NCBI GenBank assembly: GCA_965224205.1 | Contig: CBDCYN010000016.1 | Location: forward strand, 62,001-126,000 | Length of the DNA stretch: 64,000 nt | From: CBDCYN01 sp965224205 | Lineage (GTDB): Bacteria > Planctomycetota > Phycisphaerae > Phycisphaerales > Phycisphaeraceae | Reading direction: 5' to 3' | Shown: piece after piece, positions 15,946 through 25,388 of the stretch | Position numbering within the stretch: position 1 is the stretch's first letter | Layout: the number at the start of each line of letters is the position of its first letter | Notes under the pieces: generated by a model | Told to the model about the DNA's origin: nothing | Seen by the model: the letters and a program-made list of their open reading frames with translations, nothing else | Database searches by the model: none | Position numbers and translations under genes: made by a program

Positions 15946-18576
15946 ATGAAATCCCTCAGGAACATTTACCGTTGCTGCCCGATCCAATCGGCCCGGCCGC
16001 GTCTTAGAGGATCACGAACTCTCGGGGTCGCCGCCGCTGGGGTGACCTGGATCACGACCACCGCGTTCCCCCCGGCCCCGGCCGCCCTGGCGATCCAACC
16101 CAGCCAGTGGGTGCACACGACCGAGGCTGATTTCGCCACCGGCACCACAGAAAACACGGTCACCACCAACCTGGGGGACGTCAAACTCGCCACCAAGACC
16201 GAAGTGATCGGGCAAATCCCCCAGCAGGCGAGCGTGATCTACGATCTACAGGTCACCGACAACGGGGACTTATATCTAGCCGTGGGGCCCGAAGCCGCGG
16301 TGCTGCGTCGCCGGGGGGATCAGATCGAAGAGGTGTTGCGGCTGCCCGATGGCGAAATTTTCTCGTTGGGTCTTACCCCTCAAGGTGACCTCTTAGTGGG
16401 CGTGAGTTCCCCCACCGCCAGCAGGATCGCGGTCCTGGACGGCGACCAGCTGCGGACCGTCGTCGAGCTCGAGGCGGCGCGATACATCTGGGACATCTTG
16501 ACCGACGGGTCCTCCCTGTACGTCGCCACCGGCACGGACGGGAAACTCCTCGAGATCGATCTCGAGGGCGTCGATCCCGTGGTCACGGAGCGGCTCGATG
16601 CTCAGCAGAACAACCTTTTATGCCTGGCGCGTGACCGTCACGGGCGGATCTGCGTCGGCACCGACACCGACGGCCTGATCTACCGGGTTACGGTCCAAGA
16701 CGATGGCCAGGTGGATACGTTTGTCCTCTACGACGCGCCCGAGCCCGAAATCGGGACGCTCTTGATCACCGAAGAGGGCGTGCTTTTCGCCGGCACCGCC
16801 GACGCTCAGCAGGCCAAACCGGGGCGGCTCACGGAATCGACCCAGGAGTCTGGCCGGCCCGATACGCTTGAGCCAGGTGACGAAAAAGCAGAACCCGGCG
16901 ATCTTCCTCAGATCCCACCCAAGCCCCAACCTCAAGATCATCCACCAGCCCCTGCTACGGAACCGGCGCAGACGCATGCCCCACCGACGCCTTCGTCATC
17001 GATGGGCACCCCGTACGGTCGTCCTTCAAACCAACCAGCAGAACGCCAAACCCGTGGCCCCACAAGCGACTCGTGGCAGCCGTCTAGCCATACGAGCCCC
17101 ATCGGGGGTGACCCAGCCGGCTACGGGGATGGACGGAACGGCTCGGAGACGGATCCATCCGATGCCTTACGCCGTTTGATCCACCACAAGATCGAAGAGG
17201 CGACGCGGTCGGGTTCATGGCGCCCCGCGGCTCTAAACTCGGGCGGGACGAAGCTGAATCGTTCCACCAGGGCGCGGCGTGGCTATGCCGGAGGGGCCGG
17301 CAGCTCATCCGAGCAGCCGTCCAAGGACGGCAACGCGATCTACCGGATCGACCCCGAGGGATTCGTCACCGAAGTGTTCCGCGAGTCGGTCATGATCCTC
17401 AAACTGATCGAAGCCCCTAACGCCAGCGGCCAGCTACTCGTGGCCACCGGCAACGAGGGGCAGATCTACCGGGTCGACCCGGCTTCGGAAGAGACGATCA
17501 TCCTCGCGGACCTTGACCCCGAGCAGGTACCGGCCATGCTCGCCGACCGCGACGGCCAGGTGCTTCTGGGCACCGCTAACCCCGCGATGCTTTATTCGAT
17601 GGCCGCTGGTTACGCCCGGGAGGGCACCTATACCAGCCCGGTCTTGGATGCCCGGCAGATCAGCCTCTGGGGGAAGCTCTACGTCACGGGGACCATCCCT
17701 GCCGCGACGACGATCGCGGTCGAGTCCCGCAGCGGCAACGTCGAAGACCCCGACCAAGCCGCGTGGTCAGCCTGGTCGGGGCCCCAAGCCCTCGAGCATG
17801 ATCCGGGGATCGAACCGACCACGCCCCGCCCGATCGACCTGGTCTGTCCCCCGGCTCGGTTCCTCCAATACCGGCTCAGCTTCGCGGGCGACGGCGGATC
17901 GACCGCCGTGGTCGATCAGATCGCCATGAAGTACGTGGTGCCCAACCTCAAACCGATCGTCACCAGCATCACCGCAAAGTACCCCGAGGCGACGAGTCGC
18001 GGCTCATCCCCCGATGACGGCAACGGGCGCCAGCCGGTCCTTAACGTCAAGTGGGAAGCCTCCGACCCCAATGACGACCGGTTACGCTGCCGGCTCGAGT
18101 ACCAGCAAGCGGGGTTCGAGCCGTGGCGGGTGCTTGCCGAGGATCTCGACGACCAAAAATACGACTGGGATACCCGCCACGTGCCCGACGGTTGGTATAT
18201 CGTCCGGGTTACCGCCGACGACAGCCCCGATAACGCCTCGGACATGATCAAGTCCGTCACCCGTCGTTCTGATCCGATCCTGATCGACAACACCCCGCCG
18301 GATCTGGGGGCGCTGGGTCGGCGTGTAGAGGGCACGGAGGTCTGGATCGCCTCGCAGGTGCGCGACGCGCTGTCCCCGATCCGGGCGATCAGTTACTCTT
18401 TAGATAGCAATGATTGGAAGCCAGTCTTGCCCGATGACCTGATCTTCGATTCGACACAAGAAACGTTCACGATTAAGCTAAATAGATTGACTCAAGGGCC
18501 GCACGCCGTGACGGTTCGGGCGACCGACGACTCGGGCAACACCCGTTACCAAGCGGTCTCGATTGAGATCCCATGA
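15946..18576 (+). CDS. Large exported propeller-like protein of unknown function
   Basis: 876 residues from ATG 15946. An N-terminal signal (hydrophobic stretch about 25-50 ending PAALA) is followed by repeated blade-like units (about 90-290 and 455-560) such as DNGDLYLAVGPEAAVLRR, GDLLVGVSSPTASRIAVLD and GQIYRVDPASEET, suggesting a beta-propeller. Between them lies a 160-residue Pro/Ser/Thr-rich linker. The rest looks like beta-sandwich and fibronectin/Ig-like domains (FLQYRLSFAGDGG; DGWYIVRVTADDSPDNASD; HAVTVRATDDSGNTRY). It follows the S55-domain gene on the same strand and may be a cell-surface binding protein. I do not recognise a named family. Confidence 0.65.
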   Translation: MKSLRNIYRCCPIQSARPRLRGSRTLGVAAAGVTWITTTAFPPAPAALAIQPSQWVHTTEADFATGTTENTVTTNLGDVKLATKTEVIGQIPQQASVIYDLQVTDNGDLYLAVGPEAAVLRRRGDQIEEVLRLPDGEIFSLGLTPQGDLLVGVSSPTASRIAVLDGDQLRTVVELEAARYIWDILTDGSSLYVATGTDGKLLEIDLEGVDPVVTERLDAQQNNLLCLARDRHGRICVGTDTDGLIYRVTVQDDGQVDTFVLYDAPEPEIGTLLITEEGVLFAGTADAQQAKPGRLTESTQESGRPDTLEPGDEKAEPGDLPQIPPKPQPQDHPPAPATEPAQTHAPPTPSSSMGTPYGRPSNQPAERQTRGPTSDSWQPSSHTSPIGGDPAGYGDGRNGSETDPSDALRRLIHHKIEEATRSGSWRPAALNSGGTKLNRSTRARRGYAGGAGSSSEQPSKDGNAIYRIDPEGFVTEVFRESVMILKLIEAPNASGQLLVATGNEGQIYRVDPASEETIILADLDPEQVPAMLADRDGQVLLGTANPAMLYSMAAGYAREGTYTSPVLDARQISLWGKLYVTGTIPAATTIAVESRSGNVEDPDQAAWSAWSGPQALEHDPGIEPTTPRPIDLVCPPARFLQYRLSFAGDGGSTAVVDQIAMKYVVPNLKPIVTSITAKYPEATSRGSSPDDGNGRQPVLNVKWEASDPNDDRLRCRLEYQQAGFEPWRVLAEDLDDQKYDWDTRHVPDGWYIVRVTADDSPDNASDMIKSVTRRSDPILIDNTPPDLGALGRRVEGTEVWIASQVRDALSPIRAISYSLDSNDWKPVLPDDLIFDSTQETFTIKLNRLTQGPHAVTVRATDDSGNTRYQAVSIEIP

Positions 18577-18618
18577 CCGATCGGTCCGTAGCGCCTTTGT
18601 TTTTAGGAGTTTATCAGG

Positions 18619-18765
18619 ATGTCGACCCACTACCCCAAACGACGCAGCTTGATCAAACGAGCCCGCCGGTTCGGGTTCCGCGCTAGGATGCGTACCCGAT
18701 TGGGGCGCAAGATGCTTAACCGCAAACGTCGGGTGGGGCGGTCGGTCAATGTCCGGCCGCTTTGA
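18619..18765 (+). CDS. rpmH: 50S ribosomal protein bL34
   Basis: A 48-residue, strongly basic protein beginning at ATG 18619 with AGGAG about 10 bases upstream. The core LIKRARRFGFRARMRTRLGR and KMLNRKRRVGRS match bL34 (KRARRxGFRxRMxTxxGRxVLxxRRxKGR). The N-terminus has STHYPKRRS in place of the usual MKRTYQPS, and the C-terminus carries an extra SVNVRPL, so it is somewhat divergent. bL34 binds 23S rRNA in the large subunit. The usual neighbour rnpA is not found downstream; 18766-18973 holds nothing recognisable. Confidence 0.85.
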   Translation: MSTHYPKRRSLIKRARRFGFRARMRTRLGRKMLNRKRRVGRSVNVRPL

Positions 18766-18973
18766 TATTCAGGGATCCGGGGGCTCACGGCCGTACGGCT
18801 CCATTTCGTTCCGCGGTGAACTCCCAACACCGGTCGGAGCTGCGACACCGGGTCGCAGCTGAAGGAGAATACACGAAAGTTTGTTAGGTCAAACGCTGTG
18901 CGACCAGCCCGTCGCCACGCGCTACCTTCGGGCGGCCTGTGCGAAGCGAGCGTCCCCAAGTACAATACCGTCC

Positions 18974-20236
18974 ATGAGTAAGATCCATCAATATCGATTG
19001 ACCAACGGGCTTTGGCTGGTGGCTGAGCCGATCGATTCGGCCCAGTCCCTGGCGATGTCTTTGCTCATGCCGGCCGGGGTAGCGTACGAACCGGACGACC
19101 AGCAAGGCGTGTCCGGGATGTTAGCGGAGATGATCTGCCGCGGCGCCGGGGACCTCGACGCCAAGGCCCATAGCGACGCGCTGGAGTCGCTGGGGGTCGA
19201 CCGGGGCACCGGGGTACAGACCACCCACATGCACCTTGGCGCGACGATGATCAGCTCCAAGCTGCCTCAAGCCCTGCCCCTGCTTGTCGATATGGTGCTG
19301 CGCCCGACGCTGCCCGATAGCGGGTTGGCGCCGACGCGGGATCTGTGCCTCCAAGCCATCGAGGCGTTAGAAGACGAACCGCAGCAAAAAATCTTCTACG
19401 AGCTTCGGAATCGACTCTATCCTGCGCCGTTCAGCCGGTCGCCTCTGGGCCGGTATGACCATCTCGAAAAGATCTCCCTGGACCAGGTGCGTTCCTACTG
19501 GCGGCGTACGTTTGTGCCCGACGGGTCCGTCCTCAGCTTCGCGGGTCGCCTGGATTGGCCCAAGCTCAAGGATCAGGTCGAGTCGCTGTTGGGGGCTTGG
19601 GAAGGATCAGTCGGGGAACCGACGCCGCTGGGCCGGGCCCCGCGCGGTTACCACCACGTCGCCGCCGAGACCACCCAAGTGCATATCGGGTTAGCCTACG
19701 ACGCGGTGCCCGAGCCGGACCAGACCAGCATCCTCCAGAAAGCCGCCGCGGCGGTGCTCAGCGGGGGCATGAGCGGGCGGCTGTTCACCCAGGTGCGTGA
19801 GAAACGAGGGCTATGTTATGCGGTGTATGCCTCTTACGCTGGGCAGAAGCACCACGGCGCTATGCTCAGTTACTCCGGCACGACTGTGCCCCGTGCTCAA
19901 GAGACACTCGATGTGCTGGCCGCGGAGCTGCAACGGTTAAGCGACGGCATCGCGCCCGATGAATACCAGCGGGCGATCGTGGGTATGAAATCGCGCCTGG
20001 TCATGCAGGGCGAGTCGACCTCGGCCCGGGCTAATGCCATCGCAGCCGACCAATACCTGCGTGGCCGTCCCCGCAGCCTCGATGAATGGGCCGCGCTGGT
20101 CGACGGGATCACGCTCGACAAGCTCAACGCGTACGTCAAGGACAATCCCCCTGGGCCGATGACGCTCGTAACCATCGGCCCCGACCCGCTGATCACGACG
20201 TGCCTTGATCAGCAGGTCCCCGCACCCGCTTCATAG
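18974..20236 (+). CDS. M16-family peptidase homologue lacking the zinc motif
   Basis: A 420-residue M16 (pitrilysin/processing-peptidase-like) protein with both domains: N-terminal YRLTNGLWLVAEPID and GMLAEMICRGAGDLDAKAHS, then GGMSGRLFTQVREKRGLCYA in the C-terminal half, typical of the family. Where active members have HxxEH, this one reads GMLAEM, so no zinc site is visible. It probably acts as the non-catalytic half of a heterodimer or as a chaperone-like subunit, but no active partner is encoded nearby. Upstream in-frame codons from 18881 are not family-like. Confidence 0.85.
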   Translation: MSKIHQYRLTNGLWLVAEPIDSAQSLAMSLLMPAGVAYEPDDQQGVSGMLAEMICRGAGDLDAKAHSDALESLGVDRGTGVQTTHMHLGATMISSKLPQALPLLVDMVLRPTLPDSGLAPTRDLCLQAIEALEDEPQQKIFYELRNRLYPAPFSRSPLGRYDHLEKISLDQVRSYWRRTFVPDGSVLSFAGRLDWPKLKDQVESLLGAWEGSVGEPTPLGRAPRGYHHVAAETTQVHIGLAYDAVPEPDQTSILQKAAAAVLSGGMSGRLFTQVREKRGLCYAVYASYAGQKHHGAMLSYSGTTVPRAQETLDVLAAELQRLSDGIAPDEYQRAIVGMKSRLVMQGESTSARANAIAADQYLRGRPRSLDEWAALVDGITLDKLNAYVKDNPPGPMTLVTIGPDPLITTCLDQQVPAPAS

Positions 20237-20316
20237 ACGCCACGCCCCGTGGGGCACCGAACCGAGCCACGACCGTCAGGCAGCGGTGTTAGGCGTGGTC
20301 GAACCATCCAACCCTA

Positions 20317-21328
20317 GAGCGTTTTGCGTCAATAATCGCCATATCCGCAAGAGGTGAAGTAGTTTTGGCACTCGGTGGGCGTGACGTCTGTCAGGGCATC
20401 GGCGATGGCGTCTTGGAGCGTGCCGAAGGTCTTGGCGGCGACGCGGCGTAGCCACGCCTTGACCTTGCTCCACAGCTTCTCGATCGGGTTCAGGTCCGGG
20501 CTGTACGGGGGCAGGTACCCCAGGTCGGCGTCGACGGCCTCGATCGCTTCGCGCACCGCGGCGGCTTGGTGACTCGAGAGATTGTCCATCACGACCACGT
20601 CACCCGGGCGCAACGACGGGGCCAAGAACTGCTGGGTGTAGGCCAGGAACGTCGCCGAGTTCATCGGGCCATCGACCACGACCGTCGCACCTTGGATCAC
20701 CCCGTCGAGCCGGATCGCGCTGAGCATCGTGAGCGTCTTCCAGCGGCCGTGCGGGGTGCGGTCCACGCAACGCTGCCCGATCGGCGACCAGCCATACAGC
20801 CGGGTCATATCCGTCTTGGCCCCAGATTCGTCGAGGAAAACCAGATGGGCCGGGTCCACGAACCGCCGGGCGATCGTGAAGTTGTGGCGGCGTTGGGCCA
20901 CGTCGGGGCGATCTTGCTCGGCGGCGATCAGCGACTTCTTTTGAGCGACAGCCCCAGCCGCTTCAACGCCCGGCACACCGTCGATTCCACGACGCCCAGG
21001 TTCAGCATCGCCCTCAACTGCTTGGCCGTGATCCCCGGCTTGGCCGCCACCGCCTCACGCATCCGTTGCTCATCGGCCGCCGTAAGCTTGACCGACCCCT
21101 TGGGCCCCGGCACCCCCGGCGTCAACACGCCCCGGCGGTGCCGATCACACCAGTCGCGAACCGTCGACCTCGCCACCCGAAACTGTCGTGATACCCCCGT
21201 GATCGTCTGACCCGACTCGGCGGCCCATACCACCCGCTTACGAAAATCCATCGAATACGCCATGACCTTGGCCTCCTTGCCAGAAATCTCTCTTATCGGC
21301 CAGCGGCGATTAATTACGCCAAGCGCTC
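20317..21328 (-). mobile_element. IS630-type insertion sequence A, with both ends
   Basis: A 1012-bp element between TA dinucleotides (20315-20316 and 21329-21330), as expected for IS630/Tc1-mariner elements, which target TA. The two ends form imperfect inverted repeats of about 25 bp: GAGCGTTTTGCGTCAATAAT on the left and GAGCGCTTGGCGTAATTAAT on the right read inward, followed by CGCC on both sides. It encodes one transposase split over two overlapping frames. Confidence 0.85.
20329..21263 (-). CDS. IS630-type transposase, expressed by -1 frameshift
   Basis: ORF A (21263 to 20928) starts MAYSMDFRKRVV with GGAGG about 9 bases upstream and holds the helix-turn-helix DNA-binding region. ORF B (about 20976 to 20329) holds the DDE catalytic domain: Asp in FLDESG, Asp in VVMDNLSSH and Glu in PDLNPIEKLW. 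The frames overlap by 49 bp, and a -1 shift near CTCAAAAGAAG joins them into an uninterrupted KKSLIAAEQDRPDV stretch. The overlap lacks a canonical slippery heptamer, so either frameshifting is inefficient or the gene carries a mutation. About 310 residues when joined. Confidence 0.82.
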
Positions 21329-21505
21329 TAGTACAAGGAAACGGGAACCGCTCTAAATCGCCCGACAGGCGACGTGCCACAACCGAGCGCCATCGGTCCT
21401 GGGGCACACTTCGCTTAGGTCCAGGCACTCCGCACCGGCCAGTCCCGTCGGGCCGGCCATTGACCTGTCCTATGTCGCTGGATGAGTGGTAGGGGGCAAC
21501 AGCAG

Positions 21506-21583
21506 GGTGGGTTGAACGAAGTGAAACCCACCAATGTGAATCACTCGACATCCGACGGTGGGATGCGCTGCGCTTATCCCACC
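21506..21583. repeat. Two tandem imperfect hairpins with shared arms
   Basis: GGTGGGTT...AACCCACC (21506-21532) and GGTGGGAT...ATCCCACC (21557-21583) are two related hairpins 24 bp apart in the spacer between IS630-A and the ADP-ribosylglycohydrolase gene. The arrangement recalls BIME-type repeats. The rest of 21331-21773 contains no gene that I can support. Confidence 0.6.
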
Positions 21584-21773
21584 CTACCTTGATCGTCCGG
21601 CGTGAGGTTTTCCGATCAAGCTGCTCGCGTGGACACCCCCTCCATCCTCGACGGGACGACGAGCAGTCCCCTCACCCGCCGAAGCACGAGGCCTAACACT
21701 GGGTGGGCATCGACCTGCCTCCCGATGCGTCGACTCGCTCATCGCAGCAGGTCGTATAACCTACCCTACGCCG

Positions 21774-22658
21774 CTATGTTACGAGACGCCCGGCAAGGTC
21801 GCGTATCTCATCGGCCATCGCGAGGCGTCGTACCCATGAATCGGGTATCCCCGATTCGCCGTAGTACGCGCCGGCGACCTGGCCGCATACCGCGGCGGTG
21901 GTGTCGGCGTCGTCACCGAGGTTCACCGCTTTCAGGATCGCGGCTTCGAAAGAATCGGTTACCCAAAAACACCACAGGGCTGCCTCCAAACTACGCACAA
22001 CGTACCCCAATCCTGCGATTTCACCTTCGACCTTGTCACGGTACGATCCACCAGCAATCTCGACAATCGCCTGCGACGCAACGAGTCCGTGGTCGCATTG
22101 GGTGAGGATGTCGTCTTTTCCCGCACCGGCAAGCGTACGGTATAAAATTAATCCCAAATACCGACACGCATCGACGCATTCCGCAGCACCGTGCGTTGTC
22201 CGAGAACTCTCGCCGGACATCTCGACCGCGGCGCCTTCGTCGCGGCCATAGAACATGGGCACAGGCGCCAGTCTCATGATCGAACCATTCCCAGCGGAGC
22301 GAGCCTCGGTCGAACCGCTAAAAGGCTCGCCAGTGTCACGATAACGCCGCAGCGCCGCCGCGACCGTGTTGCCGATATCAAAACACTCACCAACGCTGCT
22401 GAAATAACCCTCATCCACCCACCGGCAATAACGTTCGATCTGATCCCGGGCGTCAAAGCCTCCGACATGAAGCAGGCTGGCGGCCAGGCACAACGCCATG
22501 GACGTGTCGTCCGTCCATTGGCCGGGTTGCAAATCGAATGGCCCCCCACCGACCATGTCGGTCACTGGGGAGAAGGCGCCGCGGGGGTGGAACTCGACCG
22601 TTGTGCCAACGGCGTCGCCGACGGCTAACCCTAACAGGCATCCGTGGTACCGATCCAT
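21774..22658 (-). CDS. ADP-ribosylglycohydrolase family protein
   Basis: A 294-residue all-alpha protein of the DraG/ARH family. The two metal-ligand motifs are intact: GQWTDDTSM (47-54) near the N-terminus and NLGDDADTTAA at about 250. GCLLGLAVGDAVG at 6-18 is also typical. The family hydrolyses ADP-ribose from proteins or related compounds; the substrate here is unknown. Several in-frame ATGs exist (22742, 22679, 22658). The last fits the usual family start MxRxxGCLLGLA. It is the downstream neighbour of the M29 aminopeptidase gene on the same strand. Confidence 0.88.
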   Translation of the reverse strand: MDRYHGCLLGLAVGDAVGTTVEFHPRGAFSPVTDMVGGGPFDLQPGQWTDDTSMALCLAASLLHVGGFDARDQIERYCRWVDEGYFSSVGECFDIGNTVAAALRRYRDTGEPFSGSTEARSAGNGSIMRLAPVPMFYGRDEGAAVEMSGESSRTTHGAAECVDACRYLGLILYRTLAGAGKDDILTQCDHGLVASQAIVEIAGGSYRDKVEGEIAGLGYVVRSLEAALWCFWVTDSFEAAILKAVNLGDDADTTAAVCGQVAGAYYGESGIPDSWVRRLAMADEIRDLAGRLVT

Positions 22659-22760
22659 CTTATCCCGTGCTCGGTGCATGATGATCAGCTTTAGTTTCGT
22701 AGGTCCGGGCGGGCTCGGACCTACCTGCTTATGGACGTTCATACGGAATCTCGAACGTCG

Positions 22761-22783
22761 TCCCCCGGTGAAGCCGGGGGCTA
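22761..22783 (-). terminator. Hairpin TAGCCCCCGGCTTCACCGGGGG after the aminopeptidase gene
   Basis: A strong GC hairpin (CCCCCGG / CCGGGGG) whose first three bases are the TAG stop of the M29 aminopeptidase. The same hairpin type occurs at 29371-29400 and 33336-33357. No T-run follows, so terminator function is uncertain. Confidence 0.5.
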
Positions 22784-23920
22784 GTCGCGCCCCGGCCAGC
22801 CCTCGAACACAAACTTCCCGTCCTTGTGGATGACCTCGCCATCAACGGTGATGGTCCCGCCCTCGCGCAGGTCGCAGACCATGTCCCAGTGCAGGCCCGA
22901 CTCGTTGGCGTTGCCGGTTTCGGGGTAGCCGGCCCCGACGGCGGCGTGAAAGGTGCCGCCGATCTTTTCGTCGAAGAGGGTATTCTTGGAGTATTGCTGG
23001 ATCTGGTAGTTGGTGCCGATGGCGATTTCGCCCAGGTTGCGGGCGCCCTCGTCCTGGTCGAGCATCTGGATGAGGAAGTCCTCGTTCTTCGAGGCCTTGG
23101 CGTTGACGACCCGGCCCTTTTCAAAGGTGAGCTCGATATCGTGGACCTCGCGCCCGTTGTGGACCGCGGGGAACGAGTACCGCACGACGCCGTTGACCCC
23201 ACCGTCGTCAGCTTGGAGGTTGGGGCCGGTGAAGACCTCGCCGTCGGGGAAATTGTGGTGCCCGCAGCAGTTGACCCACTTCATGCCGTCGACGGTGACG
23301 GTCAGGTCGGTCCCGTTAGCGGCTTGGAAGCGCAGCTGCTTCTTGCCGTTGAGGTAGTCGACCACCTGCTGTTGGCGTTTCTCGATCTTTCGCCATTCGG
23401 CGACCGGGTCGGCCTTGTCGAGGTGCCCGGCCCCGAAGACGAAATCGACGTATTGACGCAGGCTCATCTCGGCGTCCTGGGCGCTGGCGGGGGTGGGGAA
23501 GAGGGTGCCGACCCAGCGCAGCTCGTCGTTGGCGGCGCGGCTCATGAAAGTCTTGAAGATCGGTTTGCGCGCCGCTGAGGCCTGGCCCTGGCGCTTGGGG
23601 TCGACGCGCGACAGGCTCTTGGTGTTGGTCTCGGCCCAGAGTCCGATCGAGACGTCGATCGTCTCGACCTCGTGGAACACCAGCGGGCTGACGTACTCGA
23701 GCTGCTCGTCGCTGGCCAGCTCGAAGAACATATCACGCAGGGAGTCGGGCACGCAGCGCAGGTGCGGGTGGCCCCCGGCGCGAACGGTCTGCTCGTAGAC
23801 CGCTTCGAGCAGGGGTATCGCGACGGGGTCGCCGGTGATCCGCACGATCTGCCCCGGTTTGACCGCTGTTGAATACTCCACCAAGACCCTGGCTAACTGA
23901 TCCAATCTCTGATCACGCAT
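22781..23920 (-). CDS. M29-family (AmpS/AmpT-like) aminopeptidase
   Basis: A 379-residue cytosolic metallopeptidase. It aligns over its length with thermophilic aminopeptidase T/S: N-terminal DQLARVLVEYSTAVKPGQIV, then the metal-binding NFPDGEVFTGP (Glu ligand), YSKNTLFDEKIGGTFHAAVG (Glu and His) and SGLHWDMVCDLR (His/Asp ligands) near the C-terminus. The family releases N-terminal amino acids using two divalent metals. ATG 23920 fits the family start (MRDQRLDQLARVL). Confidence 0.92.
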   Translation of the reverse strand: MRDQRLDQLARVLVEYSTAVKPGQIVRITGDPVAIPLLEAVYEQTVRAGGHPHLRCVPDSLRDMFFELASDEQLEYVSPLVFHEVETIDVSIGLWAETNTKSLSRVDPKRQGQASAARKPIFKTFMSRAANDELRWVGTLFPTPASAQDAEMSLRQYVDFVFGAGHLDKADPVAEWRKIEKRQQQVVDYLNGKKQLRFQAANGTDLTVTVDGMKWVNCCGHHNFPDGEVFTGPNLQADDGGVNGVVRYSFPAVHNGREVHDIELTFEKGRVVNAKASKNEDFLIQMLDQDEGARNLGEIAIGTNYQIQQYSKNTLFDEKIGGTFHAAVGAGYPETGNANESGLHWDMVCDLREGGTITVDGEVIHKDGKFVFEGWPGRD

Positions 23921-24246
23921 GGATACCTCGCTTTCTGGGCCACAGGATACATAGTTCTGCGCGAGGGGGTGTGCTCAACGGCGGGAATCCCGGTTCCGCA
24001 GACATGAATCCGACCGCAATGGCGTCCAGTGACGATATAGAATTCTTGTTTTCGTTGGTATTGTCGACGGGTCCCGCACCGCTGGATATACCGCTCATGG
24101 GTCATCGCCATGGACTGTGACGAGACACTACAGCCGTTACCTGTCGACCCAAAGCGTTACGCGCGACACCTGCTTTGGATCAGAGAATCCCGAGCGACCA
24201 AGCGTCGCTTACCGCTAAACTCTGCGATCAAAGAACGCCCGTTATA
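23921..24246. other. Spacer left of IS630-B
   Basis: About 325 bp between the aminopeptidase start and the IS end. No gene is convincing. The part next to the IS is the other flank of the insertion site in the gene at 25377-25916. Confidence 0.5.
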
Positions 24247-24336
24247 CCTTCCTCGGGTGAGTTTGTCTGATCGGTAGAATAGGCTGACGTTAGCGGTTTG
24301 ATTTTACTACGAAGTCACTGGACACAGGAGGCATGG

Positions 24337-25388
24337 ATGCTTCAGATCACATTGACGGACGATGCGGTGGCGGCGTTGGATCGGGGGCGTTTTAGCGATC
24401 CAGATCCGCGGGTGCGGCGGAAGTTGCAGGTGGTTTGGCTCAAGAGCCATGGGTTGGCACATCGGCAGATCGCGGCCTTGGCAGGGGTCAGCAGCCGGAC
24501 GGTGCAGCGTTATTTGAATACGTACCTCGACGGTGGGATCGAGGCGTTGAGGCAAAACGGCTACCGGGGTCAGCCCAGTCAATTGAACGCGCACGGCCCG
24601 AAGGTCAAGGCGTCTTTGGAACAACACCCGCCGTCGACGATCCACGAGGCGAGCCATCAGATCACGCAACTCACCGGTCTGCGTCGCGGCCCGACGCAAG
24701 TGCGAGCTTTTTTGAAACGGCTGGGTCTGCGTCGTCGCAAGCTCGGGGGTGTGCCGGGCAAGCTTGATCAGGCCAAGCATCAACAGCAGCGTGAATTCCT
24801 TGAACAGACCCTCGATCCGGCTTTGGACGAAGCCGAACGGGGTGATCGCAGGGTTTTTTTGTAGACGCCTGCCACTTCGTCCATGGCGCGTTTCTGTGCT
24901 ACGTGTGGTGCGTGGTGAGGCTGTTCATCCGCACGCCCACCGGCCGCCGCCGGCTGAACGTGTTGGGGGCGTTGGATTTCGTGACCCGAGAGTTGGTGAC
25001 CGTCACGAACACGACGTACATCACGGCCCAAACGGTCTGCGAATTACTCGAGACGCTCGCGGGGCGTTACCCCGGCCAAGCGATCACCCTGGTGCTGGAC
25101 AACGCGCGGTATCAACGCTGCCGGTTGGTCCAAGATCGGGCCGTGGGGTTGGGCATCGAGTTGATGTTCCTGCCGTCCTACTCGCCGCACCTGAACCTGA
25201 TCGAACGGATCTGGGGCCTGCTCAAGAAACGCTGCCTCAACGGCCGGTACTACGAAACGTTCGATCGATTTCAGCAAGCCATCCACGACGGCATCGCCAA
25301 GCTGGCCACCGACGACAAACCCAACGTCCAAACCCTCATCACCCGCAACTTCCAACACTTCAACAATCGGACAATCTTAGCCGCGTGA
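24337..25388 (+). CDS. IS630-type transposase with canonical -1 slippery site
   Basis: The first frame (24337-24864) starts MLQITLTDDAV with AGGAGG 5 bases before ATG and encodes two helix-turn-helix DNA-binding motifs. It ends RVFL-stop. A -1 shift at 24855-24861 continues as FFVDACHFVHGAFLCYVW and on to 25388 with the DDE domain: Asp in VDACHF, Asp in LVLDNARYQ, Glu in SPHLNLIERIW. The joined product is about 350 residues. The last codons lie in the right terminal repeat. The frame and motifs are intact, so it may be active. Confidence 0.85.
24855..24861 (+). promoter_or_regulatory. Slippery heptamer T TTT TTG for -1 ribosomal frameshifting
   Basis: Within a run of seven T the zero-frame codons are GTT TTT TTG TAG. 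Slipping back one base gives TTT TTT GTA and continues the transposase at the first catalytic Asp. This is a textbook X XXY YYZ site directly before the zero-frame stop. Confidence 0.75.
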
